Assembly: GCF_000143415.4 (NCBI RefSeq)
Contig: NW_003314438.1
Span: 62,001-126,000, forward strand
Origin: Selaginella moellendorffii
Taxonomy: Eukaryota; Streptophyta; Lycopodiopsida; Selaginellales; Selaginellaceae
DNA: 64,000 nucleotides
Reading direction: 5' to 3'
Numbering within the stretch: the first letter of the stretch is position 1; every line of letters starts with the position of its first letter. Below are positions 31,379 through 42,701 of the stretch, piece after piece. The notes under the pieces were generated by a model that did no database searches, was not told the origin of the DNA, and saw nothing but the letters and a program-made list of their open reading frames with translations. Made by a program: the position numbers and the translations under genes.

Positions 31379-33199
31379 ATTAGCATTCAAATAAATTGAG
31401 TGGCAAGTTGAGTTAGTTGTATTTGAGATGAAATTTTTTAATAGGGCTTGAGTTTTAGTTATTTCTTGAAAAGTGACTTTGTCATAGACTATACTAGCTT
31501 TGCAAAAGGAAAAATTAGTGATTAATTGGATTTGTTGAATCTTTAGGGTTTGAATTGAGGTATAATAATCATTAATGATTTTTATTACTCTTGCTATAAA
31601 GTGAGTTATGTCTTGCTATGGATAAGGGGATTTAAAAAAGATTTTTTGATAATCACTTGTTAGGCATAGTTTCATTATGCTTAATTTTTGGATTAATGTA
31701 AACATACTTTTCATTAGCTTTTGCATTATAAAATTTAGCATATAGATGTATTAAAAAGGATATTGTGGGTTGTACCATGATTTCTTCTATAGCATTAAAG
31801 TTAATTTATGTGAGATTTGTGATCATTATTATGTGAGACTTGGTTATATGATTCTTCAAGCTTTTGGTTCTTTAAATTCTTATGCTCATTGTTTCATTTA
31901 CTAGGAGTTGTTAGAAAGGCATTTTGGCTTATTAGATTTGATATTAGAGTTAATGTTTGCATCTAGCAATCATTAGTAATGATTGATGTGGATTATATAT
32001 TTGATGATGATTATGCATCTCTTTATTGATGAGATGATTAATGATCTTTAATGATGGTTAGATATTTTTTTAATGGTTTTTGGCTTTCTGCATTACTATA
32101 GAGAAAATCTTTGGATGAAATCACCTAAAATCACCATCCAAAAAATATCACCAATTGATAGATTAGGATGTTATTTCTTTCAGGTGATATATTTGTCAAC
32201 ATTTTACTTATTTATCAATTATACTTTATATTCTTTTAGTTTTTTTTCATAAGTTTGGCATACCATCTACAATCTTTGATAGTTAAGTTTTATCATTAAG
32301 TGTTCTTGATGGTACACTTGCTATTGAATTTTTTTGGATGGTTAATCATATGTCTTCTAATTATGATGATCTTGGTGGTTCCTCTACTATATTAGTTTAT
32401 CAGATAATAACTTGATTGGAATACTCTTGTGTTTAAGATATCATTATCTATGACTTTGATATTGTTTATCTCTTGATCTTTAGGTTTGGGCTAGTAAAGG
32501 CAGACTAGCTTTAGTACTTCATGTGCATTGTGAAATTTCTAATCATGGGATACATATAACCCACCTCTCTTTTGATGTTCCTTATTTTGTTAAAAGGGTG
32601 TGATTGTGTAAACAAGCCTAACTATCTACTTATAATAATCTATCTAAACCTTATCAACAGGTTTAGTTTGTTCTCTCAGAAGGGTTGGGGCCTCTAAATT
32701 TTCTCTCTATATCCCCTATAGGCAACTGGGTGACACCCAAAGTAGCAAAGATGGCTAACTCCATTTGTTATTTCGTTGTCAATGACAATCGAAACATGTC
32801 TAAGTTGTAGCACATTTTCATTTGAAAGAAAGGTTGCCCCTAACTCATTTAAATTGGTGCATTTTTCACAAATTGTGAACACTATAAAATTTTTCTAAAG
32901 TTGTTTCCTTGACAATAATCTAGACTAGAGTATGCATTGACAAAGACATTAATCTTCCCTAAGGAGGGGAGAGTGTTATGAATGTAATTGCAAGTATCAA
33001 AAGTTACATGTCAATGAGTCCTTTCAGATATTTTTTCTTTATTATTACAATGGCAAGAGATCAGTATTGCTAGACCCTTTATTAGTCTCGACCTAAATTA
33101 ATTAAGAAACTAATAATCACATATGCACTTAGACCAAAAAGGTACTAAAGGAGGAAATCCTAAGTTGTTATTTAGTCAAACATATTTGACATGGATAGG

Positions 33200-33385
33200 T
33201 AAGTAACCAAAGGAAACAACTCAAAGAGACAATTTATAAAATTTAAATATAAAGGGAAAGGGCTTATGAATAAAAATACAACCTCTTTTTCAATTGATTA
33301 AAGGTCTTAGGATATTTGGAGTTAAGTGTCTTTGAGTTTGAGTAGTACCCAAGAAGTCTAGATTTAAAAACTTATAGCTTATACC
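33200..33385 (+). repeat. Partial TRIM-family LTR
   Basis: It shares with 14640-14846 the order AAATTTAAATATA, GGGCTTATGAATA, CAACCTCTTTTTCAATTG, TTAAGTGTCTTTGAG, AAGAAGTCTAGATTT and the end AGCTTATA. It is plus-oriented, with its 5' part missing. Confidence 0.6.
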
Positions 33386-33729
33386 ATATGTAATCATGGG
33401 ATGAGATTTGGACTTTAAAGGATAAATGGGGAAATGGGGATAAAATTGCCACTAAAAACTCTCTCATCAAGCAATTTCCCATTTTCCAGTTGGCTTAAAA
33501 GGAGAGAGATAAAGTGTGTTACATATGATATTGAAATAAATAGTACAAATTTGATTCTCATTGATTACTGGCTATCTAAAATATAATACATTCTTAAGTA
33601 AGGTATATTCCTTAAAATTGAAATCATATATATTAGGCATTCATGAGTATTTTTATGTATTTTTTGTTCCCCTTAGTTTAGTAAGGGTTGTTAATTAATT
33701 GTTAACAAGGACATTAAAATCTCTAGATA

Positions 33730-33763
33730 GGGGGCAGGGGGGGGGGAGGGGGTGGGCGGGAGG
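33730..33763 (+). repeat. G-run cluster
   Basis: Five or more runs of three to ten G separated by single bases, on the plus strand in an AT-rich setting. G-quadruplex potential follows from the pattern. A second cluster lies at 34343-34361. Confidence 0.7.
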
Positions 33764-34299
33764 CAATGAGTATAATACATGTAATCATGGGATGATATTT
33801 CAATATATTGTTATCGTGAATCCTTGGAGGGGTGAGTGTAACACATATATAATCATATTACCATAGATCTGTAGAACTTTGGGGGATAAATGAAAATAAA
33901 ATAGCTATTAATGGCTCTCTTTTCTAATTGACTTAAGAGGAAAGAAATAGAATGCAATACAATGATGATGAAAAATTTATATTATTGACTTGTACTTCTT
34001 AGTGTTAGGAACCTTTGTGATATTAAGTTTAGTCCCTCAATACTTGCCATATAGTAACTTACTATATTCACCAAAACACTCTAGTTATTATACCCTATAT
34101 GTTAGTTCCTTTTAGCCCCTCTTGCTATTTTTGGATAGTGTTTAGATATGCTAGTGAGGCATATCTATGGAATGTAAAAATTATCTTAAATATAATGGTG
34201 TTATTCTTGCATCAAATTCTTGCATCAAAATTCATAATTTAACAACATCTAACACCATTCCATATTTAATAAGTTTTTATAGTTGTCCTAGAGACTAAC

Positions 34300-34440
34300 T
34301 CTAAAGACTAGAGTGAAAGCCCAAAGGATTTGTGTTTTTTTAGGGGGGGGAGGGGGGGGGGCAATTGTGTAGGGGTTCCAAATGTATAGTAGGGATAGTG
34401 GGTTGGCTATGGTAAACCAATTTTAGGTATAGTTTAACTT
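34300..34440 (+). repeat. Fragment of LARD-family LTR
   Basis: GTGAAAGCCCAAAGG, then GGGGTTCCAAATGTATAGTAG and GTGGGTTGG, parallel 1023-1085 of the solo LTR. The G-run at 34343-34361 sits inside the match. Confidence 0.6.
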
Positions 34441-35789
34441 TTGTTTGCATGCTTATCCTTCTTTTATATTCAGCTTGGGTATAAACCCCAAACTCCATAT
34501 TATGTTAGCTAGTGGAGTATTCATATCCTCACATTACGCCATTGGTATATTGAAATTGTACCAAACTTCATTTGGCTCTATTTTGTATATTGGTTTTGGC
34601 ATTGGAATGCTAAATGCTTTAAAATTATTCTAATATCATTTTATGCTCTTGTCCCTTTGCTTCTTGGGTTATATGCTTGAGAGTTGCTCTATACTCTTAT
34701 CTCTTTGCTCCTTAGCTTTAGATTTATGAGTCACTCTGTGTTCCTATCCCTTTACTCTTTAGGGTATACACTCAAAAATTGTACTATGTTTTGCTTCTTT
34801 TACTCCTTGGCTATATGCTTAGGAGTTTAACTCTATCCTTTTGTTGTGGCCCAAAGACCTTAAAACTCAAGTTCTACTCTATTACATTTTGACACATGGC
34901 TAAAGGTTTGGGTTTTGCTTCATGGTTATCTTATAGTAAATTATTATAGAGTAAAGGGTGAAAATTATGTGTGCTACATCAACTTATGCATATATTTAAT
35001 GAGTTGACAATAATTTGACATATAAATCTTTATTTTAACTATAGCTGTAACTTCAAGAGACAACTCTCTATGAAATTCCATCTTCTATATTGCAATTTGA
35101 CATACTCTCAAAGGCTGCCCTTGGCTAGTTGAATTTTAATTAATGCTGCTATATGATTTAAAGAATTTTTCGTGACTAACACAAAAGCCATAATTTTGGC
35201 GCATATGATTATAAAATGAAATTTAGATTTATTGTCACTGTGAATTCTTAAAACATCAAGGGATAAATAGCTACTAACAACCCTCTCATCAAACAATTGA
35301 TTTTCAAGTTGGTTTAAAATAGTCTGTAAGCTTTAGATCAAATGGATTTATTCACTTTTGTAAATGTCTCCAACTTGAAAAACCTTTATACAATTACAAT
35401 GCCATTAAAAGGATCTTTCTCTTTCTACCTTCAACTACTCAATCTTAATTGGCACTTGGTGGCAAATTTCCTGCATAATCCTAGGGGTTGTTCTTTTTTG
35501 CCAGGGACAAGCTTCAAGGTTGCAGGTGTTGGGGATTCCAGCTTCAGAGAGCAAAGCATGATCCATGAAGACAGTAAATGTGAACCAAGAGAGAATACTG
35601 ACAACTGCAATAGAATCAAAGATGAACTTCGCAGAGTTAAAGATACCTGTCTTGGGCAATAGCCGAGAGCATGATATTCCTGGATATGAGTGTGTCTATC
35701 CAGTCTGGTCAAGAAGGCCGAAGCAGTTATCCTTCACGCCCATGGGTTCTCAGGATCGAGGCATGCATGTCGCTGTATCTAGCTCGAGA

Positions 35790-35950
35790 GATCGATCATG
35801 GCGTGCGGCGCGCAATCGCAATCAGGCACGGTGGCGATGAATCTTCCTCCCACTCAACAAGCTGATCGAGATGTTTGGCAATCCGGCAGCCCACAGCTCG
35901 CAAGAGAGGTGTTTGACACGGCGATGCGGGACTCTTTCTCCATGCCAGCA
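35790..35950 (+). pseudogene. PPR gene 5' fragment
   Basis: A short stretch reads like the start of the neighbouring PPR gene (NKLIEMFGNPAAHSSQE, then FDTAMRDSFS) but in shifted frames. It is probably a partial duplicate just upstream of the gene at 35971. The same relic motif occurs near 40920. Confidence 0.5.
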
Positions 35951-35970
35951 AAGAACCCACCAATGCATTC

Positions 35971-37570
35971 ATGGATAGCTGGCTTGACCGCATTCGCTCT
36001 TGCAAAAATCTCTGCGATGCCCGGAGGATTCACGCGGAGATCGCTCTAGATCGAAACCAGGAACACGGAGTCTATCTCTCCAACAAGCTAATCGAAATGT
36101 ATGGCAAGTGTGGAAGCGCAAGGGACGCCAAGGGGATTTTCGACGCCATTCCTGCCGGGGATAGAGATTCTTTCTCTGCTGTCCTGATGCTCTCGGCTTT
36201 CTGCAAGAACGGGCGGATTGACGAGGCTACGAAGCTATTTAATGAGCTCGTCGGTAACCACCGCGTCCTCATCGCATGGAATACTATGCTCTCTTCATAT
36301 GCCCATGTTGGGCATATGGAAGAAGCAAAGAGACTGTTTGATGAGATGCCGCAGAGAAGCTTGGTTTCCTGGAACGCTATGCTGACTGCTTATGCACAAA
36401 ATGGTTACTTGGATAAAGCCCAAGAGATGTTCCATTCCATGCCCGAACTAAGTCTTCTTGCCTGGACAGCAATGCTTTCGGCTTTTACCGCGAAAGGGCA
36501 TTTTGCTTCTGCTAAGAAAACGTTTGACTCGATGCCAGAGAGAAGCTTTGTGAGTTACAATGCAATGTTGGCATCGTTTGTAAAATTTCGAAAATACGAT
36601 TCAGCTTTAAATTTGTTTCAAGTGATGCCGGAGAGGAACTTAATATCTTCGACGACTATTCTTACAGCATTAGCTAATGGCAAGCATTTGGAAAAGGCAA
36701 AGGAAGTGTTTGATGGAATGGAGGAGCGTGACATTGTGTCATGGAACGCAATGCTAACCGCGTACGCCCTGTGCAGTGGGCTTGAGGAAGGAAGGATTTT
36801 GTTTGATGGAATGCCAAAGAGAAACCTGATATCCTGGAACGCTATGCTGACTGCATATGCTCAAAGCGGGCATCTTGAAGAGTCAAAATTTCTTTTTGAC
36901 ACCATGGCCTTTCCAAGACTTGGTAGCTTCGAACACAATGCTGGCTGCGTATGCCGATAATGGAGAGCTTGAGAAGGCTAAATCCATATTTGATGACATC
37001 CAGAGTGGAGATAAATTTTCATGGACAACCCTCTTGGTCGCTAACGTTAACAGAGGCGAGCTAGAGCAAGCAAATGCGATCTTTGTAATGACACCAGAGC
37101 ATGATATTGTTTCGTGGACTACAATGCTTGGTGCTTATGCAAACCTGGGAAGGTTTCAAGAGGCCATCGAGATCTTTAGCATGATCAAGTTGGTCGATTC
37201 ACCGGACGCTCCATGCTTCTTGCTTGTGCTTCTAGTGTGTAGCCACGCCGGGAAAGCAAGCATTGGTCGAGGCTACTTCTTTTCAATGAGAGTCGACTAT
37301 GGCATCAAGTCGACCAAGGAGCACTTCAGCTGCATGGTCGATCTTCTCGGCCGAGGTGGAAGCTTGGGTGACGCTCGAGATCTCATCTCTAGCATGCCTT
37401 ATGTTCCTGAGAGCCTTGACTATAGAAGCTTTCTGAGGAGCCAGAGGGATGGAACAACCACACCAATTCAAAGAGAAGCTCGTGATCAATTCAGAGTGGA
37501 TCTCGACGTGAGAGAATGCGATGAGAGCTCCTCTTCGTATGTTCTTCTCTCAAGCAGCTTGCTTCCTTGA
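35971..37570 (+). pseudogene. PLS/S-type PPR protein gene with one-base frameshift
   Basis: PPR proteins bind RNA in organelles; PLS-class members usually guide RNA editing or processing. The reading frame starts at ATG 35971 with a helical leader, then LSNKLIEMYGKCGSARDAK and about nine S-like repeats of the form SWNAMLTAYAQNG...FDxMPxR. Frame 1 ends at 36960. The repeat series continues in another frame (36857-37570): TMLAAYADNGELEKAKSIF through a PPR tail with FSCMVDLLGRGGSLGDARD and an E-like end. The switch falls in ATGGCCTTTCC near 36904-36914, where one extra G would explain it. There is no DYW domain. It is intronless, as is usual. Either the locus is a young pseudogene or the base is a sequencing error. 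Confidence 0.8.
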
Positions 37571-37619
37571 AATCAAACATCAAGTGTCCATGAAAGGCTG
37601 CTCGAGAGAAATTTAGCTG

Positions 37620-37850
37620 CGGATTTCACTCATTATACCAGCACGCTTCTTCTCCAGAGAAGAGATTTGGACATAAGCTGATGAGTTCTTCACGGCTCCA
37701 GATTCCAGAGCACGGCTTGCGACGATAGGCCATACCAGGAAGGAGAGGCAGTAGCTCTTGAGAAAACTCCAAGCATCTCGCCTTCCCGAGCACGTTGATG
37801 ACACACGAATAGTGTTGCTTGAGTGTGATGGAGCTAGCTAGTGTCCCCAT
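37620..37850 (-). pseudogene. PPR 3' fragment
   Basis: The minus-strand frame at 37626-37850 contains LKQHYSCVINVLGKARCLEF, nearly the tail of the intact PPR gene at 42702-44240 (LKQHYSCVIDLLGKAGYLEF). It then degenerates in shifted frames to the end of the copy (SSAYV..., EKKRAG). Confidence 0.75.
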
Positions 37851-38900
37851 TGGGTCTTCTATACATGAGTTTCAACGCTCTGATCCATCTTAAAGATCTA
37901 AATTAGATCAGATCTTCCATTGCTTACACCTGGCCCCGCCCCAGGTTACAATAGCTTGTGGTTTGAGTTTCCTTCAACTGCTGTGTCCAAACAGTAGTCT
38001 TCGTAAGCATGTCTGCTTTGCAATCACATCTCCTCATGCCTGATATCTTCTCAAAGTATGTCGAAGTGTTTGTTCCCCTCAGAGAGTTGTTCATATTCAG
38101 CGGGTGTCCGCAGCTAGAAAAACTGATGTCGTCTCCTTGCAATGTGATGCTACCATTCTCTACTTCTAATCACTGCATTAGTGAATTGAAAAACTGTACC
38201 CAATTGCAGAAAATGATCGCTTGTTCGGGATTTCATCGCGCCATGCCGCGAAATTTGTTGCCTGGATCACTGGCGGTTCTCTAGATTTCTAAAAAGAACT
38301 AGCTGCAAGCCGGGGTTGCAGAAAGGCTTCAGTTTCGCGCACTGCACGACGTGTAAGTCCTGGCACCGGCTGATAGGAAATGGAGGCAGCCGGGTTTCGA
38401 TTCTTTGTGACTAGAGACATTCTCTACATTTTTTGCTGCCAAGTTTCTTCTTGCTTTCATTTCGACCTTGGCGTACATGGGTTTTTTTTTTAGATCATTC
38501 GTGGTATTTTGATCTACAAGTTCTACTATATATGCGATTTTTTTCATCTATTCAACGGAGCGGGAGAAGCCGGAGCCCTGGTGCTGCGCCTTGCAGTCCT
38601 GGCGCTCTTTGCAATCGACGGGATCTTCTGGCCTTCATGGATGGGTCGTCCTGGATGTACAGCGCGACGAGCACGAATCTCTCCACCTCGCCCATGCCAT
38701 TTAACGAAAGCACTTGTCAACTCGTCAAGGACCATTAAAGGTCATGTTGCATTCCATGCCGTTCCATGGACAGGATTGGAAATACTTGGATAGCACCTTG
38801 ATGAGCTGCTGGAGAGGATGAAGATCGCAACTTATTAGGGTGTACTACTCATGAATTTCTCTCTCATTTTTTTTGTTCCCATCAAGGTACAGCTCTCCAA
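37851..38900. other. No gene recognised
   Basis: Small overlapping frames on both strands (38009-38284, 38433-38793) show no domain. A short T-run is at about 38480. Confidence 0.45.
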
Positions 38901-38924
38901 ACACTCTTGAAGCACTTTCATTGT

Positions 38925-39300
38925 CTATAATAATGGTTCCACTGTCCAAAACGCAGCAGGCCAGTGCCCTCGATTTTGTGGACTTACATAGAGCAAATGC
39001 AGCTGCATAGCAGGGATCCAGTGTTCTAGAGCGGGATCCTTGACGCCCGACTTTAGCATAACATCTTTCATTTCCTCATTAGTCCCTGAGTTTGACATCA
39101 CTGCCTTCACAAACGAAGGCAGCCGATCCTTGCTCAGATCGGAGAGGAACATTGGCAAGGTATACCTGTTTGAATGCACATAGACATTGTAAATCCCCTC
39201 CTTCAACTTGCCATTTAAGTTTGCTACCTCACCAAACCAATCCTACCGCCTGGGACAAGTCATTGAATCCTTCATTTTGAGTAGACATGACAAAGTAGAG
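38925..39300 (-). CDS. Unrecognised coding-like fragment
   Basis: The minus strand reads GLYFVMSTQNEGFNDLSQAV, then (one stop or shift) a frame with YVHSNRYTLPMFLSDLSKDR and HWIPAMQLHLLYVSP to 38925. Composition and the lack of repeats suggest former coding sequence, but I recognise no family. A second piece, 39472-39687 minus (LIDRTLISSFHNHEFQ, LGLDQTYKDLHKVGL), may belong to the same gene or mobile element. Neither has a clear start or splice sites. Confidence 0.3.
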
Positions 39301-40299
39301 GCCATACTCCTAAAACAGAAAAGACTAACAATTCAGCAGCAGCATTACTAGTGGTGTATATACTAGTGGTGCTCATTTTGGAAGACTACTACTGTGTTTG
39401 AAATTTCACATCATATGTTCCAAAATGTCCAGGCTGTAGAAAGCTCTTATTTGATCACAATTATTAACCATCTAGTGCTCTTGGATCATAGTGTCAACCC
39501 CTGCGAAGGTGCATAATCCCACCTTGTGTAGGTCTTTGTAAGTTTGGTCCAAGCCTAGTTCTTCCATTTTGCCGAGCATTTTCCCGTTGACCTGGAACTC
39601 ATGGTTGTGGAAAGATGAGATCAGTGTACGATCTATTAAGTCTGGAAGGCTACTCCCCATTGACATCCCTGAATACAAGGAAGTCATGCCAAGTCAGTCT
39701 ATGTTATCCAAATGGAAAAAAAAACAGCATATATAGACTTGGTGGTACCATAAAGACAATATGCCCAACTTTACTGGTACTAATAGACATTAAAATAACT
39801 CCAAATGGGATCTAGTGGAATGGCAATGGAGGGACATATATAAAAAATTATTTCAATATGAGACCAAACTCAGCCAGAGAGTGGTTTATACCCTGGTACA
39901 GGCCACATTCATCGAGAAAGCAAGAGCATAATAAATTCACTCCCGAAACTATCTATAGTGCATGAATAGGTCGCTGCCTGATACTTCATATGGCTTGCCC
40001 AGCAGAAGTGCCCACCCTCACTTGTGGTAATTAGCTTGCAGACTCTATGGAGCAATAGAGATATAATGCCATATCCTATGGGAATGTTCAGCAACACAGA
40101 AAGTGGGAAGGTTCCATGGCAATTCTCAAAAGAACCTCTCAAAATGGCATATCCATAACTTATGAATCAATACTTTGGGGTTGTTTCCTCTAGGGAAAGG
40201 CTAAACACCTGAACACTTAGAAGTGAGAACCCTTACCTCAACCAACTTAACCAAACATAAGCCTTTTGATGTCCTTAAGGGATATACTCTTGTGGAGAT

Positions 40300-40565
40300 T
40301 TGGAAGGCCTACTGTGCCAAGACTTTGGCTCATGCAACAATCTCAAAAGTTTGGTTGCAACTGATTATTGCACTAGCGTCCCAACTTGATACACTGAAGA
40401 AAGGAGACAAAGGAAAGATTGTTAAAGAATGAGCTCTTAAGCCCTTCTTTAGACATGAAAGTGAAGTTGGCAAAAACAAATGATCATGGAAATCACTATT
40501 ATGGTTTTGGCAGCATTTATCTAGGAATAACAGAATATATACCTCCCCAAATCCATTAGATCCTT
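40300..40565 (+). repeat. Inverted-repeat arm A (unknown family)
   Basis: It encodes ATISKVWLQLIIALASQ and continues with KTTVIMVLAAFI-like text in other frames. It is clearly related to the reverse complement of 41590-41815 along its length, with many differences. It flanks a PPR fragment. Confidence 0.65.
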
Positions 40566-40584
40566 CTTCAAAGACTTCGACCAC

Positions 40585-40970
40585 CTAGACTACAACAGAC
40601 ATGGACTCAAGCTCCAATTTGGCTTTATTCCCCGAGCATGGTATTCCAGGCGATGAGTCGACGAGCTCATTCCTAGCCACCTCGTTTCGTCTGTTCTTGC
40701 AGAAAGCCGAGCGCACCAGGACAGCACTTGCTCCTCGGCTGGCAATGGCGTTGAAAATCCCCTTCGCGTACCTCGTGCTTCCACACTTGCCATACATTTC
40801 GATTAGCTTGGAGAGATGGACTCCGTGTTCCTGGCGTCGATTTAGAGCAATCAGCGATGGTCTATCGGATTCGCAGGATCGTCCAGCTTGCAGCTGCGCA
40901 ATCGCGATCAGGCACGGTGGTGACGAATCAACCTCTCATCAAGCTGTGATCGAGATGTTTGGTAATTAGT
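40585..40970 (-). pseudogene. PPR 5' fragment
   Basis: The minus strand includes MYGKCGSTRYAKGIFNAIAS, SAFCKNRRNE and, further upstream, a leader-like part. These match the first 100 residues of the PPR gene at 35971. It is frameshifted and has no downstream repeats. Confidence 0.7.
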
Positions 40971-41589
40971 GTTACGGGGGCAGCTAGATGGACTGCAATT
41001 CTTATTGTCTTCATGGTCATGGTTTGCTCTCTGAAGCCACAGAACCCTTCGTGTCTATGCCTGAAACTAACATTGTTTCTTGGGCTGCTGCTCGCTTGCT
41101 TCAAAGAGATCTTCGAAGACATGATTGCCAGGATGCACACTTGCTCAAAATGGTGACTCGCACCTCTTATGGAGTACCTGGGAAATCCTCATAAAAAATG
41201 CTACATTCTTGAGGCGTAGGAAACGTGACTTGGATGGAAGCTACTCACCGGAGATCTCTCGATAGTGCCAAGAGTGGCTGCTCACACACAAGTACTATAC
41301 ATCATTTTTCGCTGGGTTGTTTTCTCTTTCTAATCCTCATTGATGTTTTGAAGGTAGCCCCACTATGCTGGGCTAATGTCTTTTTAAGCTATCCAAGTTC
41401 CTAGATGGGTTTGCCACTGGGTTAAAGTGCCTGGGTTCACAGATTTAACTCATGCCCCAGACATGAAGAAGAAGATTTCAAAAGTTGAAACAAACTTCTA
41501 AGCAATCATAGTTGTAACAGGGTTTTATCATAGATTTCAGTTTTTACAGCCCTATGATCAAAGTCTTTAATGAAGAGTTTAATGGACTT

Positions 41590-41815
41590 AGGGAGGTATA
41601 TGTCCCATTGTTTTTGGATAAGTGCTACAAAAGCCATAATAGTGGTTTTCATGTCCATTCATCTTTGTTAACCTCACTTTCATGTTTACAAAAAGGCCAC
41701 AAAACTTTTCTTTGGTGATCTTTCCTTCATTTCCTCTCTTTGTAAATGTGTTTAGTCTAGACACTAGCAAGACAATTAATTGCAACCAAACTTTTGAGAT
41801 TGTTGCTTGAGCCAA
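41590..41815 (-). repeat. Inverted-repeat arm B (unknown family)
   Basis: The minus strand encodes ATISKVWLQLIVLLVSRL and then KFCGLFVNMKVRL. It is the partner of 40300-40565 in opposite orientation, about 1 kb apart. Confidence 0.65.
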
Positions 41816-41869
41816 GGGGTTCTTGTTATCAAACAACTTGGTGCATACTACTAAACATTCTTAATAGTA

Positions 41870-42640
41870 CATGGCATTGTAAAGAGGCAAAGAAACTGTC
41901 TGATGAAATGACACAAACAATCATGGCGCCTGGAATGCATGCTCGCTGCATATGCACACAAATGGTAATTTTGGATAAGGCCTAAAGTTTTCACTTCAGG
42001 CCCGAGCTTAGGCCCTTCTTGCCTAGAAGGCAGTTTTTTAACTGAAAAGAAAACTTTTGACGAGAGAAGCTTTGTGAGCTACAATGCAATGTTGTCGGCG
42101 TTTATAAGAGGTGGAAAGCATGACTCAGCATTACAATTGTTTGAAGCAATGCCAGAGAGAAACTTGGTCTCGACAACTACTCTATCCTTTGGCGTTAGCC
42201 AATTCCGGGCATTTGAAACAGGCAAAAGGAGGTGTTCGATGGGATGGAGGAGCGACATTGTGTCGTGTGTATGCTCAATGCGTTGAGATAGAGGAGGCAA
42301 GGTGTCTGTTACATGATATCAAAAACAGACAATGCCTCCATGGTACCCTCTAACACAATGCTGGCTGGTTATGCAGATAATGGAAAATTTGAACAAACCA
42401 AGTCCATGTTTAAGTTCTCGTGGTTAATCACAAACATCAACTGAGGAGAGCTAGAACGATCATACTTTAGCTGCGTGGTCGATCTTTTCGGTCGGGGTGG
42501 AAGTTTGAGCTCATCTCTATGTGCCGGAAAGCCTAGGAGCCAGAGAGATGGATCATCAACACAAAGAGATTCTGACTTGGGAGGTTGCAATGAGAGCTCT
42601 TCTTCATATGTTCTGAAGAACATATGGCTGAAATCTCTCA
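41870..42640 (+). pseudogene. Decayed PPR copy
   Basis: Pieces parallel the gene at 35971-37570 in order: KEAKKLSDEM, SFVSYNAMLSAFIRGGKHDS (42074), QLFEAMPERNLVSTTT, a SNTMLAGYADNG-like part (about 42355), and a tail with FSCVVDLFGRGGSL (about 42470). Multiple shifts and deletions are present. Confidence 0.75.
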
Positions 42641-42701
42641 GCCAGCCTTGAATCAAAGATTACATCACCAATACCAGGATGAATGGCTTCTCGAGAGAGA
42701 T

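Larger units (their letters stand above)
31383..35340. other. AT-rich gene-poor stretch with old element fragments
   Basis: No gene was seen. The region holds a TRIM LTR fragment (about 33200-33385), G-runs, and a piece of the LARD-family LTR near 34310. It also holds a loosely repeated phrase (AATCATGGGATGA..., AACTCTCTCATCAA...) at about 33400, 33780 and 35215 that looks like decayed copies of one unknown repeat. Confidence 0.5.

Noticed and set aside
37924-38142. Minus frame with DCKADMLTK, compared with the end of Ty1/copia RNase H
   Set aside because: Only one short phrase is similar and no other copia block lies nearby.
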